A stretch of DNA of 64,000 bases, from positions 6,386,001-6,450,000 of the forward strand of contig JAGPXD010000002.1 in assembly GCA_020746995.1 (NCBI GenBank), in the 5' to 3' direction. Source of the DNA: Plectosphaerella cucumerina. Lineage: Eukaryota; Ascomycota; Sordariomycetes; Glomerellales; Plectosphaerellaceae. This document shows, one piece after another, positions 1 through 12,300 of the stretch (position 1 is its first letter; each line of letters begins with the position of its first letter). The notes below the pieces were generated by a model. It saw nothing but the letters and a program-made list of their open reading frames with translations, did not search any database and was not told the origin of the DNA. Both the position numbers and the translations under genes were made by a program.

Positions 1-98
1 GACCGCTCCATCGGTCCCCCTAAACAAGCCCATTGGCGTCTGTCTCTCTCTCGTGACTTCATCTCACCCCGCCGGGGCCAACGAACCTCTCCTCAGAC

Positions 99-2522
99 TC
101 AGAGCCACTTCAGCTTCGCGACGTGGTCCACCTTCTTCCTGCTTGGCTTGACGAAACCGAGCGCCTTCAGCTCCGCCAGCCCCTTGTAGAACAGCATCAG
201 CGCCGTCCTCTCATCGTGTCCGCCGGCGGCTCCCTCCGTCTCCCCATCCCCCTCCCTCCCCTCCTCGCCCACCATTGCCAAGAAGGCCGCCCAGAGGTCG
301 GCGACGTTGATGATGCTCCCGGCCTCCAGATACAGATGGTACAGCAGCGACGTCACCGGGAGCGTCGTCGCGATGCCCCCGTCCGCCCCCTCGCAGCACC
401 CGCACGCCAAGTAGTCGTACGGCCGTAGCAGCGCCCGGTCCATCACCCCCCGAGGCCGCGGCACAAACACCTCCCGATGTGGCGTCCGTGAATCGTAAAA
501 CCATGCCTCATGCAGCGGTACCGCCGTCGCCGGCTCCGACTGTACCGCCGCCCCCAACAGCCCAACGGCGCGCTCCACCACCCCGGCAAACTCCTTGTCC
601 TCCTCCGACAGCGCTGCCGTCTCCCTGCTCAGCTGCACCTTCTGCGCGACCACAGTCGTACGCAGCACCCGCCCTCGCCCTCCCCAGGAGCTGCGCAGCG
701 CCGTGCCCTTTTCCAGCGCCTGCGCCATGAGCTCGCGCGCCCGTCTGATCTCCTCGACCATCCCGGCAGACTGCTCCCGCGCCCTGGCCGTGCTCTCGCT
801 CCAGCCCGCGAGGCCCAGCTCATGGTCGCCCTCGGCCATTGTCGAGACCACCCTCTCCAGCATCCCCACCAGCTCTTCCGGCTGCAGCCGCCTGATGCTC
901 GGGATGGCGTCGAACCCGTCCGGCCCCAGGTTCACCCCGTCGTGCGCTGCTTGGAGGTAGAGCTGAGGAAACGTGTCTCGCACGACACCCGTCGCCCCCA
1001 GCAGTGACAGCGCCCGCAGTGTCTGTAGCGTCCACAGCCGTCGCCGCCCGGGGATGGTCAGGATCTGCTCCTTGAGAAAATCGTCGTCTTCGATCGACGA
1101 TCGTGCATAGTCCAGATCTCCCTCTTCCACCGCCGCCTCGACGTTGTGCCGGAAAGACGCCAGCTGGCGGAACGCCTCGAGGTGCTCGCCTTGAATCAGA
1201 TCACCCGTGATCTCCTCATCCTCGGCTAAGAACAGGCTGAGGGGGTTGGCGTAAAAGTGGCACATGTAGGCGTACTACAGAAACACAAGATCAGTCGGGT
1301 TCCTGCTTTCGCACCCACGCAGCGGCAAACCGGAGGGGGAAAGAAAATTCTAGACCAACCTTGAGCGAGCTGAGAAACGTGTGTATCCCCGCAACCTGGT
1401 CGTGCTGCCTCTCGATGAAGCCCTGCAGCAGCTTCGGCCCCAGCCGGAGCGCCACCTCGGACCCGGCAACGGCCGGCTTGAACACCTGCTCCAGGATCGT
1501 GTCCGTCTGGACCACGTCAAACTGCGCGCCGTACACCAGCCCGCAGGATGACTTGAGCAGCCTTGCCTGCAGGAGCTCCACCGAGGTGGCGACGCCAAAG
1601 AGCAGCGTGAACGGGATCCTCGGCAGCCACGAGTGGAAGAGGACAATGAGGTCCGATAGTAGCGCGCTGTCGAACCCCTCGCTGTCCTCAAAGGCCACAA
1701 AGACGCGCTCGCAGCCCTGGGCCGTGACAAAGGCGAACAGACCCTCCAGATCGTAGTTCAGGTACTTGCGACCCTGTGGCGAAAGAAACAAAGGTTAGCT
1801 GCCGTCTCTCTAAAACTTTAGGGATTGCCGTGGCATTACATCTTTTCCGTACGACACTTCAAGATCGTCGTCGTCCAGGCCTCCGGAGGATGTGGCGTCC
1901 TGGATCACCCTCTTGAGTACCGCCTTGAGGTTCGGGGCGTCTGCCGATCTCAACCGTACGGCCCTGCTCCGCGTGTTCGTCCGCAAGCCCTCAGCCAGCT
2001 GCTCGAATAGCACGGCCTGCGAGGCAATGTTGGTTCCCGTGATGATAAAAGCCGCCGGCAGCTTGTCCCTGTCAAGAGTTAGCCATCAAACCGGCTACTT
2101 CCGCTCTCCGGCCAAAAACCTACGATGGCGTGTTCGGGTCGCGGACGAAGCTCGTCACCTCATCCAAGGTCGCCGTGTTGGCATTGCGGAGGATGGCCTG
2201 GACCCGGTCCTCAACGGCGGCCCAGCTCTTCTCAAAGACCTTCTCCCTCAGCCGGACACAAGCCGGAGACTCGGCGCCGCCCAGGAGAGGGACAAAGAGC
2301 GATTCATCTACGACTTTTGATGACTCGTCGGCGCGCTCCACCTCTTTGGATGTGCGTCTCCTCTTCGAGGGGCGATTGGCAGTCTGGCCACCTGCCTTGC
2401 CAGGCTTGAAAATGTATGCTCCCTGTGCTCTTGTCAAAACATGCCTAGGTGCACGGAGGGAGTCGACTTACTTCGTGGTCCTGCAGCTGGAACTTTTCCG
2501 ATCCATCGTTTATTGACTCCAT
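99..2522 (-). CDS. orc3: Origin recognition complex subunit 3
   Basis: ORC3 is a subunit of the six-protein complex that marks replication origins and loads MCM helicase in the nucleus. Five exons join in frame: 2522-2472, 2422-2124, 2068-1840, 1773-1360 and 1274-99 (722 residues), all with GT-AG borders. The family is recognised from the join at exons 4/5, which restores the ORC3-typical stretch YAYMCHFYANPLSLF, and from the C-terminal winged-helix tail (RPYDYLACGCC, then LYHLYLEAGSIINVADLW, ending HVAKLKWL). The AAA+-like core (YLNYDLEGLFAFV, then VFVAFEDSEGFD) is in exon 4. ORC3 normally lacks a working Walker A, and I see none. The start is the first ATG; it opens a 17-codon exon followed by GTAAGT. 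The family call is firm. Exon 1 is supported only by good splice sites and frame. Confidence 0.93.
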
Positions 2523-3217
2523 TGTCGCATAGCGTCTCGATTCAACGTCTCCCACTTTCCGATATGTGGTGGTGGGTGATGGCTTGAGACGCGGTCAACT
2601 GGCAACTGCGCGTTCGGCTCAATTCAAGCACGGCCCACCACCGTTTCCCTCGCACTGTTCCGCACAGTACGTACATTGCATCTCGACCGACAGCTGACCA
2701 TGTCCCAGTCACAGTCATACACACCGCATCCTATTCTGTAACTCAATTTCATGTGCGAGATGTGCTATGAGACCAGAGCATGACCGTCCCCTAAGCCCAG
2801 CCTCTCCCAGTCATGCCATCGTGAAGCGCAGGCCCTCAAGGCCTCGCGGTCCAAGAGAGCCCGCGAGGACGGAGCTCGACACCCGGCCTCCCACCCCTCC
2901 GGCGCCCTCTATCCTGCCCTCTGCCCCGTGAAGTCTGAGCTGGGTCCAGATGAGGAACCCCGAGCCAAGTCCTCGAAGTCCCATACTGGCCAGGCGCAGC
3001 ATCTCCCCACAGGGCCTCTCCCCCGTCCGTATGATGAGAATCCCAAAGATAATCGTACAAATAACAGTGACAACTCCAGGAACCACTTTTGAAAAACAGC
3101 TTTGCCAAGGTACGCCGAAAGCACTCGCAATATCCCCAGTGTGGAGCGGGCTGCCAGCCTGCACCCGTGTCCAAACCCATCTCCTATTATTGCTATCGGA
3201 TTTGGATTCGTGTGCGT
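2523..3217. other. Intergenic: PWWP gene 3' side and ORC3 promoter
   Basis: This 695 bp stretch lies between two minus-strand genes. It should hold the ORC3 promoter near 2523-2800 and the 3' UTR of the PWWP gene at its right end. On the minus strand an open stretch near 2811-3217 includes a hydrophobic run, but it lies directly downstream of the PWWP stop codon and has no family resemblance, so I do not call a gene. Confidence 0.5.
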
Positions 3218-5280
3218 TCAAGCTTCGGTGTCGACCTCCTTCGCAGCGGGCGGTGCGGCCTGAGTGGTCCATGTTAGCTGTTTGCCTGCGATGTGGGTGG
3301 CCATATCAACAACGCACCTCCTCAGCGGGCTTATCTGTGGTCTCCTCCGGCTTGGTCTCCTCTGGCTTGACCTCCGACTTGGCCTCCTCAGCGACGGCTG
3401 GCGACGCCTTGTCCTTGTCGGTCTTCTCGGCCTCCTGAGGCTTCTCGGCGTCCTTCACGCCGTTTGATTCGGCAGGGGCGGCAGAGGCCTCCTTGTCGTC
3501 CCCGTTGACACCGTTGGCTGCGGGAGCGCCCCCAGGGGCGGCGGCGCCCTCGGTGGCGGCGAGGACCTGGTTCCACTTGTCCAGGAGGGTCTGGGACCGT
3601 GACCTGAAGTTAAACTCGGCCTCCTTGGGGATGGATGACAGCTTTAGGATGGCCTTGAGGACCTTGTTGATCTTGGTGCTCCGGATGATCGAGGCCTCCA
3701 GGTCGGGCATGTTCTCCAGCTTGGAAATGAAGTCCGACATGGACGTCATCTCGTCCTCCTTAGGGATGCCTTCGCGGGCGAGCAGGCCCTTCTGGAGCTT
3801 GTGGCGGAGGAAGAGGACTTCCTTCTGTAGCGGCTGTCAGTAAAAGTAGCCGAGGGGAGGGCCAAGGGGAATTGACGTACGTGCTTGCGATCGTGCAGCT
3901 CCGCGGGGGTGAGCTGAGGCTCCTTCTTCTCTTCGACCTCCTTCTTGGCCTTGACCTTGGGCTTGGAAGCATCCTTTGCCGCTTTGGGCGCAGACGTGCC
4001 GTTGGTCGCCTTGGGAGTCGAGGACGTCGTCAGCTTGATCTTAGGCTTCTTGACCGACTCGGACCGCTGGGGTGTCTGTCGATGGAACTGTTAGCAATGA
4101 TCGAGATGCTGTTGATGGATTGTAACTCACGGCAGCCTCCTCGGCCTTGCGCTTCTTGGCCGACTTGGGCTTCTGAGCCGGCTCGTCGTCGGGAACATCG
4201 GCCATGTCAAAGTCACCCTCCTCGTCGACGACGGGAGCCACGACCGAGTTCCTCTTCTTCTTCTTGGCTTCGGCCTTCTGCTTCTCTTCCTCGAGTCTCT
4301 CCTCTGCATCTTGCCTGATGCTCTCCTCGTGGGCCAGGAGAACCTCCTTGAAGTGCTCCAGAGAGGGCTGCTGGATGGCCAGCTCGAACGCTTCCCTCAG
4401 CTCCTTCTTCTTGACCTTGTCGGTGAGCATCTCCGAGGCGCGCTCGCTTGGGAGGTCTGTGAGCGCACTGTTGGGCACCCAGCCGCTGCAAATGGGTGTG
4501 GTCAGCATTGAGACGAAACATGGCAGGCCGGAGCAGAGTCTCACAATTCATTGGTGTACAGGTACATGACAGGGAATGTACGGTCATGGACACGCTTTCC
4601 GCCCTCGGCAAAGTCCTCGCGGTAGGTGCCATCCTGGCGTTGGGCGGACACGGGGCGCGACTTGAGTAGCGGCTCCGGGAGCATCTCCTCGTCGGCGATG
4701 ATAACGGGCCATTGGGGGTAGCCCTTGAGCTTCATGAGGTAGAACTCGCCAGGCTGTGCATCGTGGTGGGTCAGCTTGGCCTTGGAGGCCTTCTTGCTGA
4801 GCTTGCCACCGGGAGTGCCGGTGGACTTGCGACGGTTCTTGGACTTGTCGGCAACGGGAGTGGACGCGACGGCAGGCTCGTCGGCGGCATCAGCAGCAGC
4901 TGGCGTGTCGTCACCGGCCTCTTTGGCGTCCGCACTGGCAGTGGCCTCTACAGGCGCGTCGGTAGCCTCTGCCTTGGCCTCGGCTGTCGATTAATGCACG
5001 GTCAGCAATGTGCGGTATTTGCGCGATCACGCGACACGAGTCTGTTGATGATGGGTAGACACGTACCTTCGACAGTCTCGGCGACCTTGGAGGGAGCATC
5101 GCTCTTCTCAACTTCGGTGGCGGGCTCGCCCTCCTTGTCGCCAGCCTTCTCCGCGGCGGCGTCAGCATCGGCGGCACCAGCAGCAGGGGCCTCGCCTTCA
5201 GCGCCGGTGGTAGTGGCGTCCTCCTTCTTCTCGACAGTCTCGGCGGCCGGAGCCGGGGCGGTGGTCGGCTCGCTAGACAT
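3218..5280 (-). CDS. PWWP-domain chromatin protein with C-terminal TFIIS-N/IBD-like helical domain
   Basis: Six exons (5280-5067, 4983-4545, 4485-4131, 4075-3881, 3824-3318, 3259-3218) give 583 residues. The N-terminus is an Ala/Glu-rich acidic tail. A PWWP domain follows at about residues 150-235 (FYLMKLKGYPQWPVIIADEE, then VMYLYTNEFGWVPNSAL, the latter restored across intron 2). PWWP domains read methylated histone H3 (typically H3K36me) together with DNA. A Lys/Glu-rich linker with coiled-coil character follows. A helical domain at about residues 395-485 (EVLFLRHKLQKGLL, then SIIRSTKINKVLKAILKL) looks like the TFIIS N-terminal/LEDGF integrase-binding fold. This order matches the HDGF/LEDGF type and yeast PWWP readers. 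The last exon (14 codons with stop) is inferred: GAG|GTGCGT reads in frame to an acceptor at 3260. Without it the protein would end two residues after that donor. Function is by domain only. Confidence 0.85.
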
Positions 5281-6351
5281 GATGGAGAGTGGCTCGGAAA
5301 GGCGACGATGCGCGTCCCAATGTACTGAGTGGTGTGTTGCTGTGCGGAAGTCGCGGCGCGTGGCCTTGGTGCCGTTGCTCAATGGAGAGGGCGCGTGGCG
5401 GGCGCGGCGCGATGACGTGGGAAAACGGGGTCACGTCGAGGAAAGGTCAACGGCAACGGGAGGGGGTGGAAAGGAAGGATGAAGAACGCGTCGTGTCGCG
5501 TTTGAAAGCTCGATGCAACAATTCGCAGGGATGATGCAGGATGGAGACGGGGCCGCGCGGTGATGGATCGATTGAGATGTTGTTGGGTTGGGCTGGGTGG
5601 TGGTTGTGTGCACCGTAGGTGGTGGTTGGAAAGAAAAAGGATGAAGCGACCTGGGGCTGGCTGGGGAAAAGGTGAGCAACAAGGCGGGCGACCAGCCAAG
5701 CAAGGCAAGGCAGGTACTTTGCGCAGCTACGAAGACGGGAACGACAAGAACCTCTCTTGGGTGGCCCTTGGGAGTCCCCAGAAGTTGCGCTAAGGCATTA
5801 CGGGAGGCACGCACGGTACACAGCAAGAGCTCGACTTGAGGGGGGGTCAGAGACACGCGATGGAACAGGGGGGTCAGCACGTGACTTTTCTCCACCGGGA
5901 AGTCGAAGAGGCAGATCACCAGTGAATGGAGGTTGACCGATGGCGGTGCTAGTTGACGGAAGGGTGAAAATATCATGATGGAGACCGAAGCTGTCTTTCA
6001 GCCATATCAGAAACCACTTTCCATCGCGAGGGTTTCTCTCCTGTTCCCGTCGCTGTGGCAGCTCGAACTTCAGCTTCAAGCCCCTGCCCATCACCAAGGT
6101 GACGCGTCGCCGCCGCCTTTATTCCCAGCCCAAGCACGACCAATCCAAGTCCCAGCAACCCCTGCTGAGCTCTCACAACCCAGGCGGCCTCTCACAACAG
6201 ACCACCCCAAAGACGCGACTTTGTCTGACTATTCCATTGTGCTGACGTAGAAAATTAAATGTCGACCCAAAACATTGCCCTTGATGATACACGCCATTTC
6301 GTCTCGATTCGACCATCCGTGACGCCAGAAACTCTCCGTCTTCCCCACCGT
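5281..6351. promoter_or_regulatory. Intergenic: promoter/5' leader of the PWWP gene, 3' side of BRR2
   Basis: About 1.07 kb between two minus-strand genes. Read on the minus strand it is rich in pyrimidine tracts (for example 5600-5690), typical of fungal core promoters. I find no conserved coding segment; the open frames here have no family resemblance. The BRR2 end is expected at the low-coordinate side of 6351. Confidence 0.5.
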
Positions 6352-9300
6352 CTATTCCTCATCCTCCTCATCTTCGTCCTCATCCATACCCTCAGCCGCA
6401 TCGACAGAGAACTCGCGCTCCTGGTCCACACCCACGTAGCTGTCGCTCATCAGGAAGAGCTTCAGATTGTGCTTGCCCGCTGTGGGAACCGTGAACTCGA
6501 GCTTGCCCTGGAAGGTGCGGCCAACAGTGACGCGCTTGATGCCCAGCACGCTCTTGGTGCTGTCCTCGCCGACCACGAGCCACCAGCTCTCCAGCTTCTT
6601 GGACGGGTAGAACGGCGCGTGCACCTCGGGGTCGAACGCCTCGTCCTCCTCGATCTGTCGCTGGATCTGAACCTGGATGAACGACGACTCGCCCGCCCGG
6701 ATGTCCTCGGCGTCCAACACCTCGTGTTCGAGCTCGATGTCGGGGTATTTGCTATTGGTGAACTCGGCCGCCTCGCTAAGCTGCTTCTGCGACAGCCCCA
6801 GGCGCTTGATAAGTGTGGCATAGTCGGCGTTCTCCTCGGGGTTCATCGCCTCCATGAAGTCGAAGATGTCCTTGATTCTGTTCATCACACCCACGTTAGC
6901 GATTGTATCTTCAAACGTCTGCGAGCCCATCAGAACGTACCCAAACTCGTTGGCCACCTTGACCACCTCGGGCGAGAAGTGAGGAATCTGCTTCAGGGGG
7001 CTGTCGCGATCCCACATGCCCTGCACCGTCATCTGCGACATCTCCATGGCGTTCATGGCGTTGAGGTGTCCATCCGAAGACAGGACGTCGACCGTCGCGC
7101 TCAGCAGGCTCAGCACCTTGGACACGATGATCTCCTGGTCCTTGGCGAGGTCAATGGGCAGCTGCATCCTGGAGAAATGCGCCTGAAGCAGGACGAACGC
7201 CTTGAAATGGGGCGAATCGTACGCCGGCTGCGCCATCTTGACCGGCACGCGGTCGTAGATGCGCCGCAGGATACCCTCTTCATGCCTCCTGATCTGGATC
7301 GACTCAAACTCTGTGGCCGACGTCACAATCTCAAGGATGCCCTTGAGCTTCGTCCGCGCGCTCAGAGATAGCAGGAACGTCTGCATGGTGATGTACGAGA
7401 TGTTGTAGTACGCCGCGATCATGGCAGAGTTCTGCGGCACCACAGTGCCGTCGTCATCGTCAAGGTCGATGATCTTGGACTCTTGGAGCTCCGTCAGTGT
7501 CGTCTGAATGAGGTCCGACATGTAGTCGTTGAGGCCATCCTGCGTCGTGTCCGTCAGGTTGTAGAAGCTCGGGTTGGCGAGGAGCCTGCGGTAGAAGTAG
7601 GTGAACGTCGTCCAGTTGATCGCATCCTCGCCACTCTCGATGAGCTTGGTGCTGATCTCCGTCACGAACGCATCGTGAAGGTAGTTGTGGAGGTGAGACT
7701 CGACCGGCAGCGCCTCGTTGAGGAACTTCTTGTAGTACTCGCGCTTCACGGCGGGAACCATGAGCACACCCCGACCACGTCCGTCCTTGGAGGGGCGCAG
7801 CGCCTTGCCATACATGTGCAACACCTCGCTGATTGAGTAGTCAACGTAGCGATGCTGGCGACCTTCGAAGTACTGTGTGCCCATGACAATGACGAGATGA
7901 GCTGTGCAGTCCAGCTCCCAGCAGCTGTCTCGCGACGCGACCAGGACTTGGATGGCCCCATGGTTGTACAGATGCTTGACGATGCGCTTGTCGCTAGTGC
8001 TCAGGGCCTCGTGGTAATATCCGATGCCGTGAGAGAGTGCCTCGGCGAGGGCCTCCTCGTTGATGCGCTCGAGCAGGGGGCGCAACTGCTCCACCTCGGC
8101 ATGCAGGAATCGATCCTCGTCATCGTCCGCAAAACATGCGGCAAGGAGATCACGCGTCGTCGCTCTCGTCTGCTTGCGGCTGGGCACGAAGACCATGGCA
8201 GGCTTGTCGGCGGACATCTGATTGATGGCCAGGTATGTTGGCTTGGCCATGGCCAGCATGAGCGAGGGGAAGTGCGGGATGGTGAAGGACTGGATGTGCA
8301 GCTCAAGGGGCACAGGGCGCACGTGGGGACTGAAGTTGAAGATGTCGTGCTTCTTCGCGTCGATCCATTCGCCCAGGTCCCTGGCGTTGGCGAGAGAGAC
8401 GCTGAGGGCGACGATGCGCATGGCGCGCTCCGTCTGTGTGCGGATGTAGTGCATCCTGGCCACGATGATCTCGTAGATGTAGCCCAGCGGGCCGTCCAGG
8501 AGGTGAATCTCATCGGCGATGAACAGAGACACGGTCTTGACCTCGGCCCTCCGCTCCCACTGCCGGGAAAGAACATCCCACTGGATCGGCGTCGCCAGGA
8601 TAAGATCACTCGTCTTGATGATCTTCAGATCCGTCGCAGTCTCTCCCGTGAGCTTGTTGATCGTCTTGCCGCCACGGAGAGAGCTCAGGCGCTTGTTCCA
8701 GTCATCCAGCCGGATGTCGACCAGCTCCTGGTTGGGCGCAACGTAAACAGCACGCCCGGCGTCCTCGCTCGTGTTCTTCCAGTGGCGCAGCAGCGCGAAC
8801 TCGGCACACACCGTCTTTCCGCTGCCGGTGGGCGCCCCGATGAAGACGTTGTTATCGCTGTCGTAGAGAGACTTGAATGTCTGCGTCTGAATGGGGTTGA
8901 AGTTGTCCCAGCTCGAGTACAGGTTGGCGTACTCCTTGTTCTTCAGAGCGTGGACAGGAAGGGGCTGGAGCTTGAGCAGCTCGGTGTGTGGCGGGAACCT
9001 CTCGGGGAGGATGAGCTTCTGGAAGGACACAGGAAGCCGGGTCTCGGCGTGCATCCACCGGTCAGAGATTACCGAGATGAAGTAGTTCGGGGGCATCGGG
9101 TCAGTGATTGGGACGGTGAAGTCGACAATGTGCTCGTTCGACTCGGCGAGGGCATGCTCCTTCCGCAACAAGAACTGGTCGTGGAAGAGAATGTCTTCGC
9201 CGTCGCAGTCCTCCACCACGATCCAGAAGCTCTCGGAAGTACCGTGAACCTCATCGTCCCACTCGAAGTTGGGCGTAATGGCGAGTTCGACGTGCAGCAT

Positions 9301-12300
9301 GGACCGAGTGATGGGCTGCGCCTGGGCCTGAACCTCGAGCCTAGGGAACTTTGCCACCAATGCACATACGGTGCGACCTGCCTTGGGCATGCCGAGAAGC
9401 TCGCCCATTCTGGGAGGGTCAAGGTCGAAGTAGCTGCTCCACGAGACCTCGATGCGCTCAGCCTTGGCGATGATCTCGCGGGGGCATGAGTGGAACTGAC
9501 GCAGAGGAGACATGGTCGGCCACATACGCTTCTCGGCCATCTTGCAGAGGTCCAGAGCCGTCTTGGCCACGGAAGCCCAGCCCTTCCTCATGGTGATTTC
9601 GAAGATGGCGCGCAGGATACGGCCTGCAGACTGCGTAACGTAGACCATGTCCGCCATAAGGGCAAGACCGTCAAGCTTAAGCCTCGAGATGTAGGCTTGA
9701 AGCAGCACGTTGATCTTGGCGTGGGGCTCTTCGATGCTCTCCTTGACGGGAATAGGCACCCTCCCCATCAACTTGGCCAGCTCGAGCTTCTCGTCTTGCC
9801 GGACAGGGATGAACTTGAATTCGGCGCTGAGCGAGAAGACCCGGAACAGCTCAATGGTGGTGATTGACGGTTGGATCAGGTTGTTGTAGGTCTCCATCGA
9901 GCCGTGGGTAATGTAGTAGTGGGATGCGATGCGACCCAGCTCCGTCGCCTGGAGCTTACCCGTCTTCTCGTCATACTTGACAAGGTTTGACTTTTTGAGC
10001 ACCGTCGCCGCAGAGTGTATGAGGTCTACCCTCTTTTGCTCCAGGGCCTCGTCATCCTCATATTCTGCTCCGACCTGGTACAAGCCGGGCGACCGAAGCA
10101 TGCGAACGAAGAGATACGAGTAGCCGAGCCACTCCACACCCTCGTCTCTTGACCGCACGTTGCCGAGGACGATTTCTGCGTTCAAGTTGTCCACCAGCTT
10201 GCTGACCAGCTGACTCTCAATCGGGAGCTGCTGGTTGAGGAGCGAGAGGTAGTACTGAATCTCATTTTGCGTTGTGATGATGATACCCTCACCATACGTG
10301 TCGAACTGCGGGCGACCCGCACGACCAAGCATCTGGAGAACATCCTGGGGACTGAGCTCGACCCAGCTACCCTTCTCGGGCGAGTAAATTTGCGTGCCCT
10401 TGATGATGACGGTATGGGCAGGCAGGTTGACACCCCAGGCGAGGGTGGCCGTGCAGACGAGGACCTGAATGGCACCACGTGCGAACAGATCTTCCACGTC
10501 GGTACGATCGATACGGCTCATACCAGCGTGGTGAATACCGAAGCCGTAGGGCAGCAGGTCCTTCAGCTCCTTGTCCGCCGCTTGCCCGGCAGCCTCGTTC
10601 AGCACCTCACGGCTACCGGCATCGTGCTTGAGGATCTGGTTAATCGTGTCCATCTCCAGGGCCTTGTCGCGGACGTATCGAGCGGTCTTGGCTGTTTCTT
10701 TGCGAGAATGAACGAAGATGAGCATCTGGTTCCTGTTGGCGCCGACATGCTCGAGGACCTTGTTGTAGGTGACATCGTTCATCGTCTTGATTTGCTTGAT
10801 TGCCTTCCTGTCCGTGACGCCGATAAACTCTTGGCGAAGAGGGCAGGGTCGGTATGATCCGTCAAAGTGGAACAGACCCTTGGTTGTATCGACGCGCAGG
10901 AAGCTGGCGACATCTCGGTAGTTGGGCAGGGTAGCTGACAGGCCGACCAAGCGAACCGCCTCGCCAGTCTGCTCTGTCTTCCGAATAGTCCTGCTCACAA
11001 TACTCTCAATGACGGGACCACGATCGTCGTGCAGCAAATGGATCTCGTCGATGATGATCAGACGCACTAGGTTGGTGTAGGACAGATCGGTGGCCTTGCG
11101 GGTGATGACGTCCCATTTCTCAGGGGTCGTGACGATAATCTGGGTCTCGGCGATCTGCTGCTTGGTGAGCTGGCGATCACCGGTCAACTCGGACACCTTG
11201 ATGCCGTACGGCTCGAGCCGCTTGCCGAAGTTTCCGACCTGCTCTTGGACCAGGGCCTTCAGGGGCGCAATGTAGACAATCTTGAACGCGTCCAGGTCGA
11301 TCTCGCCATTTCGAGCGTTGCGGTGCTTGCCAATCTCGCGCATGATGGTCAGCATGGCAACGTTGGTCTTGCCACTGCCTGTCGGGGCACAGATGAGCAT
11401 GTTGCCGTCGTCCTCGAAGGCTGTCGGGAAGCACTTGGTCTGGATCCTGTTGAGAGACTTTGTCGTGCCAAATGGGAGCCGTGACCACTCAGGCATGTCG
11501 GTGATCGGGATGAGTGCCTCGCCGCGGTCCGCTGGCTTCTTGGGAACAGGCACGTGAATCTCTTCGTATCCCTTGAACGTCCTCTTGGTCGAACCCTCAG
11601 GGAGCCGGACCTTGGGGTTGGTCATAAGATGGTTGCCTTGGTCAAAGACCAGGTTATCCAGGTTGATCAGACGTCGAGGCTGGAGTCCGCCGACAAGCTG
11701 GCCCTCGGCGCGTTCCTCCTTTGGTGTAGGCGCATTAGCGATGTCGGCAGGAATATCGATATCCATCTTGATGTTCATCTGTCGGGGCTTCTGGTCGTCC
11801 GCCTTCTTGCCGTGCTTCTCGTTCAGGATCCATTGCAGACCCTCAGAGGCCATCTCGCGCTCCACCACGGCACGTTCCTCATCCGTCTCTGCCTTGGCAT
11901 GTCGTGTCAGCCAGACAATCTTTTCGCGATTCTCGATAAGAAGCTGGACCAGCGTGTGGTGCTCGTAGTCGAAGAGCTCCATCAGGTCGTTCTCGATTTC
12001 GCGAAGAGGCTTCTCGTCGCCGCCCTCCTCATCTGGCTCGCCAGAGAGGAGGCGCAGTGCCTCTGTCGCCTTGTCGACTTGCTCGTGGTGGTCCGCGTAC
12101 ACCTTTCCGATCTGGCGCTGGAGCCAGAACGCGTCAATGTCGCGTGCTGGAACGGCGTGGCGCTTGCCGTCTTGTGCCTGCTTCGTCTGCGCCGAGTCGA
12201 TCACCATGGCATCCTCGTCGGCATCTTCCTTCTCAACAGCATCCGCGATGCCCTCCTCCTCTTCCTCTTCTGGGCCCTCGTCTTCGGATGACTCGTCGCG

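Noticed and set aside
2811..3272. Minus-strand frame with a membrane-like hydrophobic stretch
   Set aside because: It overlaps the last exon and 3' UTR of the PWWP gene and has no supporting homology.
6352..6354. Reassignment of TAG to a sense codon
   Set aside because: BRR2 ends with TAG at its conserved acidic tail, and the 28783, AA9 and WD40 genes also end with TAG, so TAG terminates here.
7852..9489. 545-codon open frame on the plus strand
   Set aside because: Antisense shadow of the GC-rich BRR2 gene; no family resemblance.
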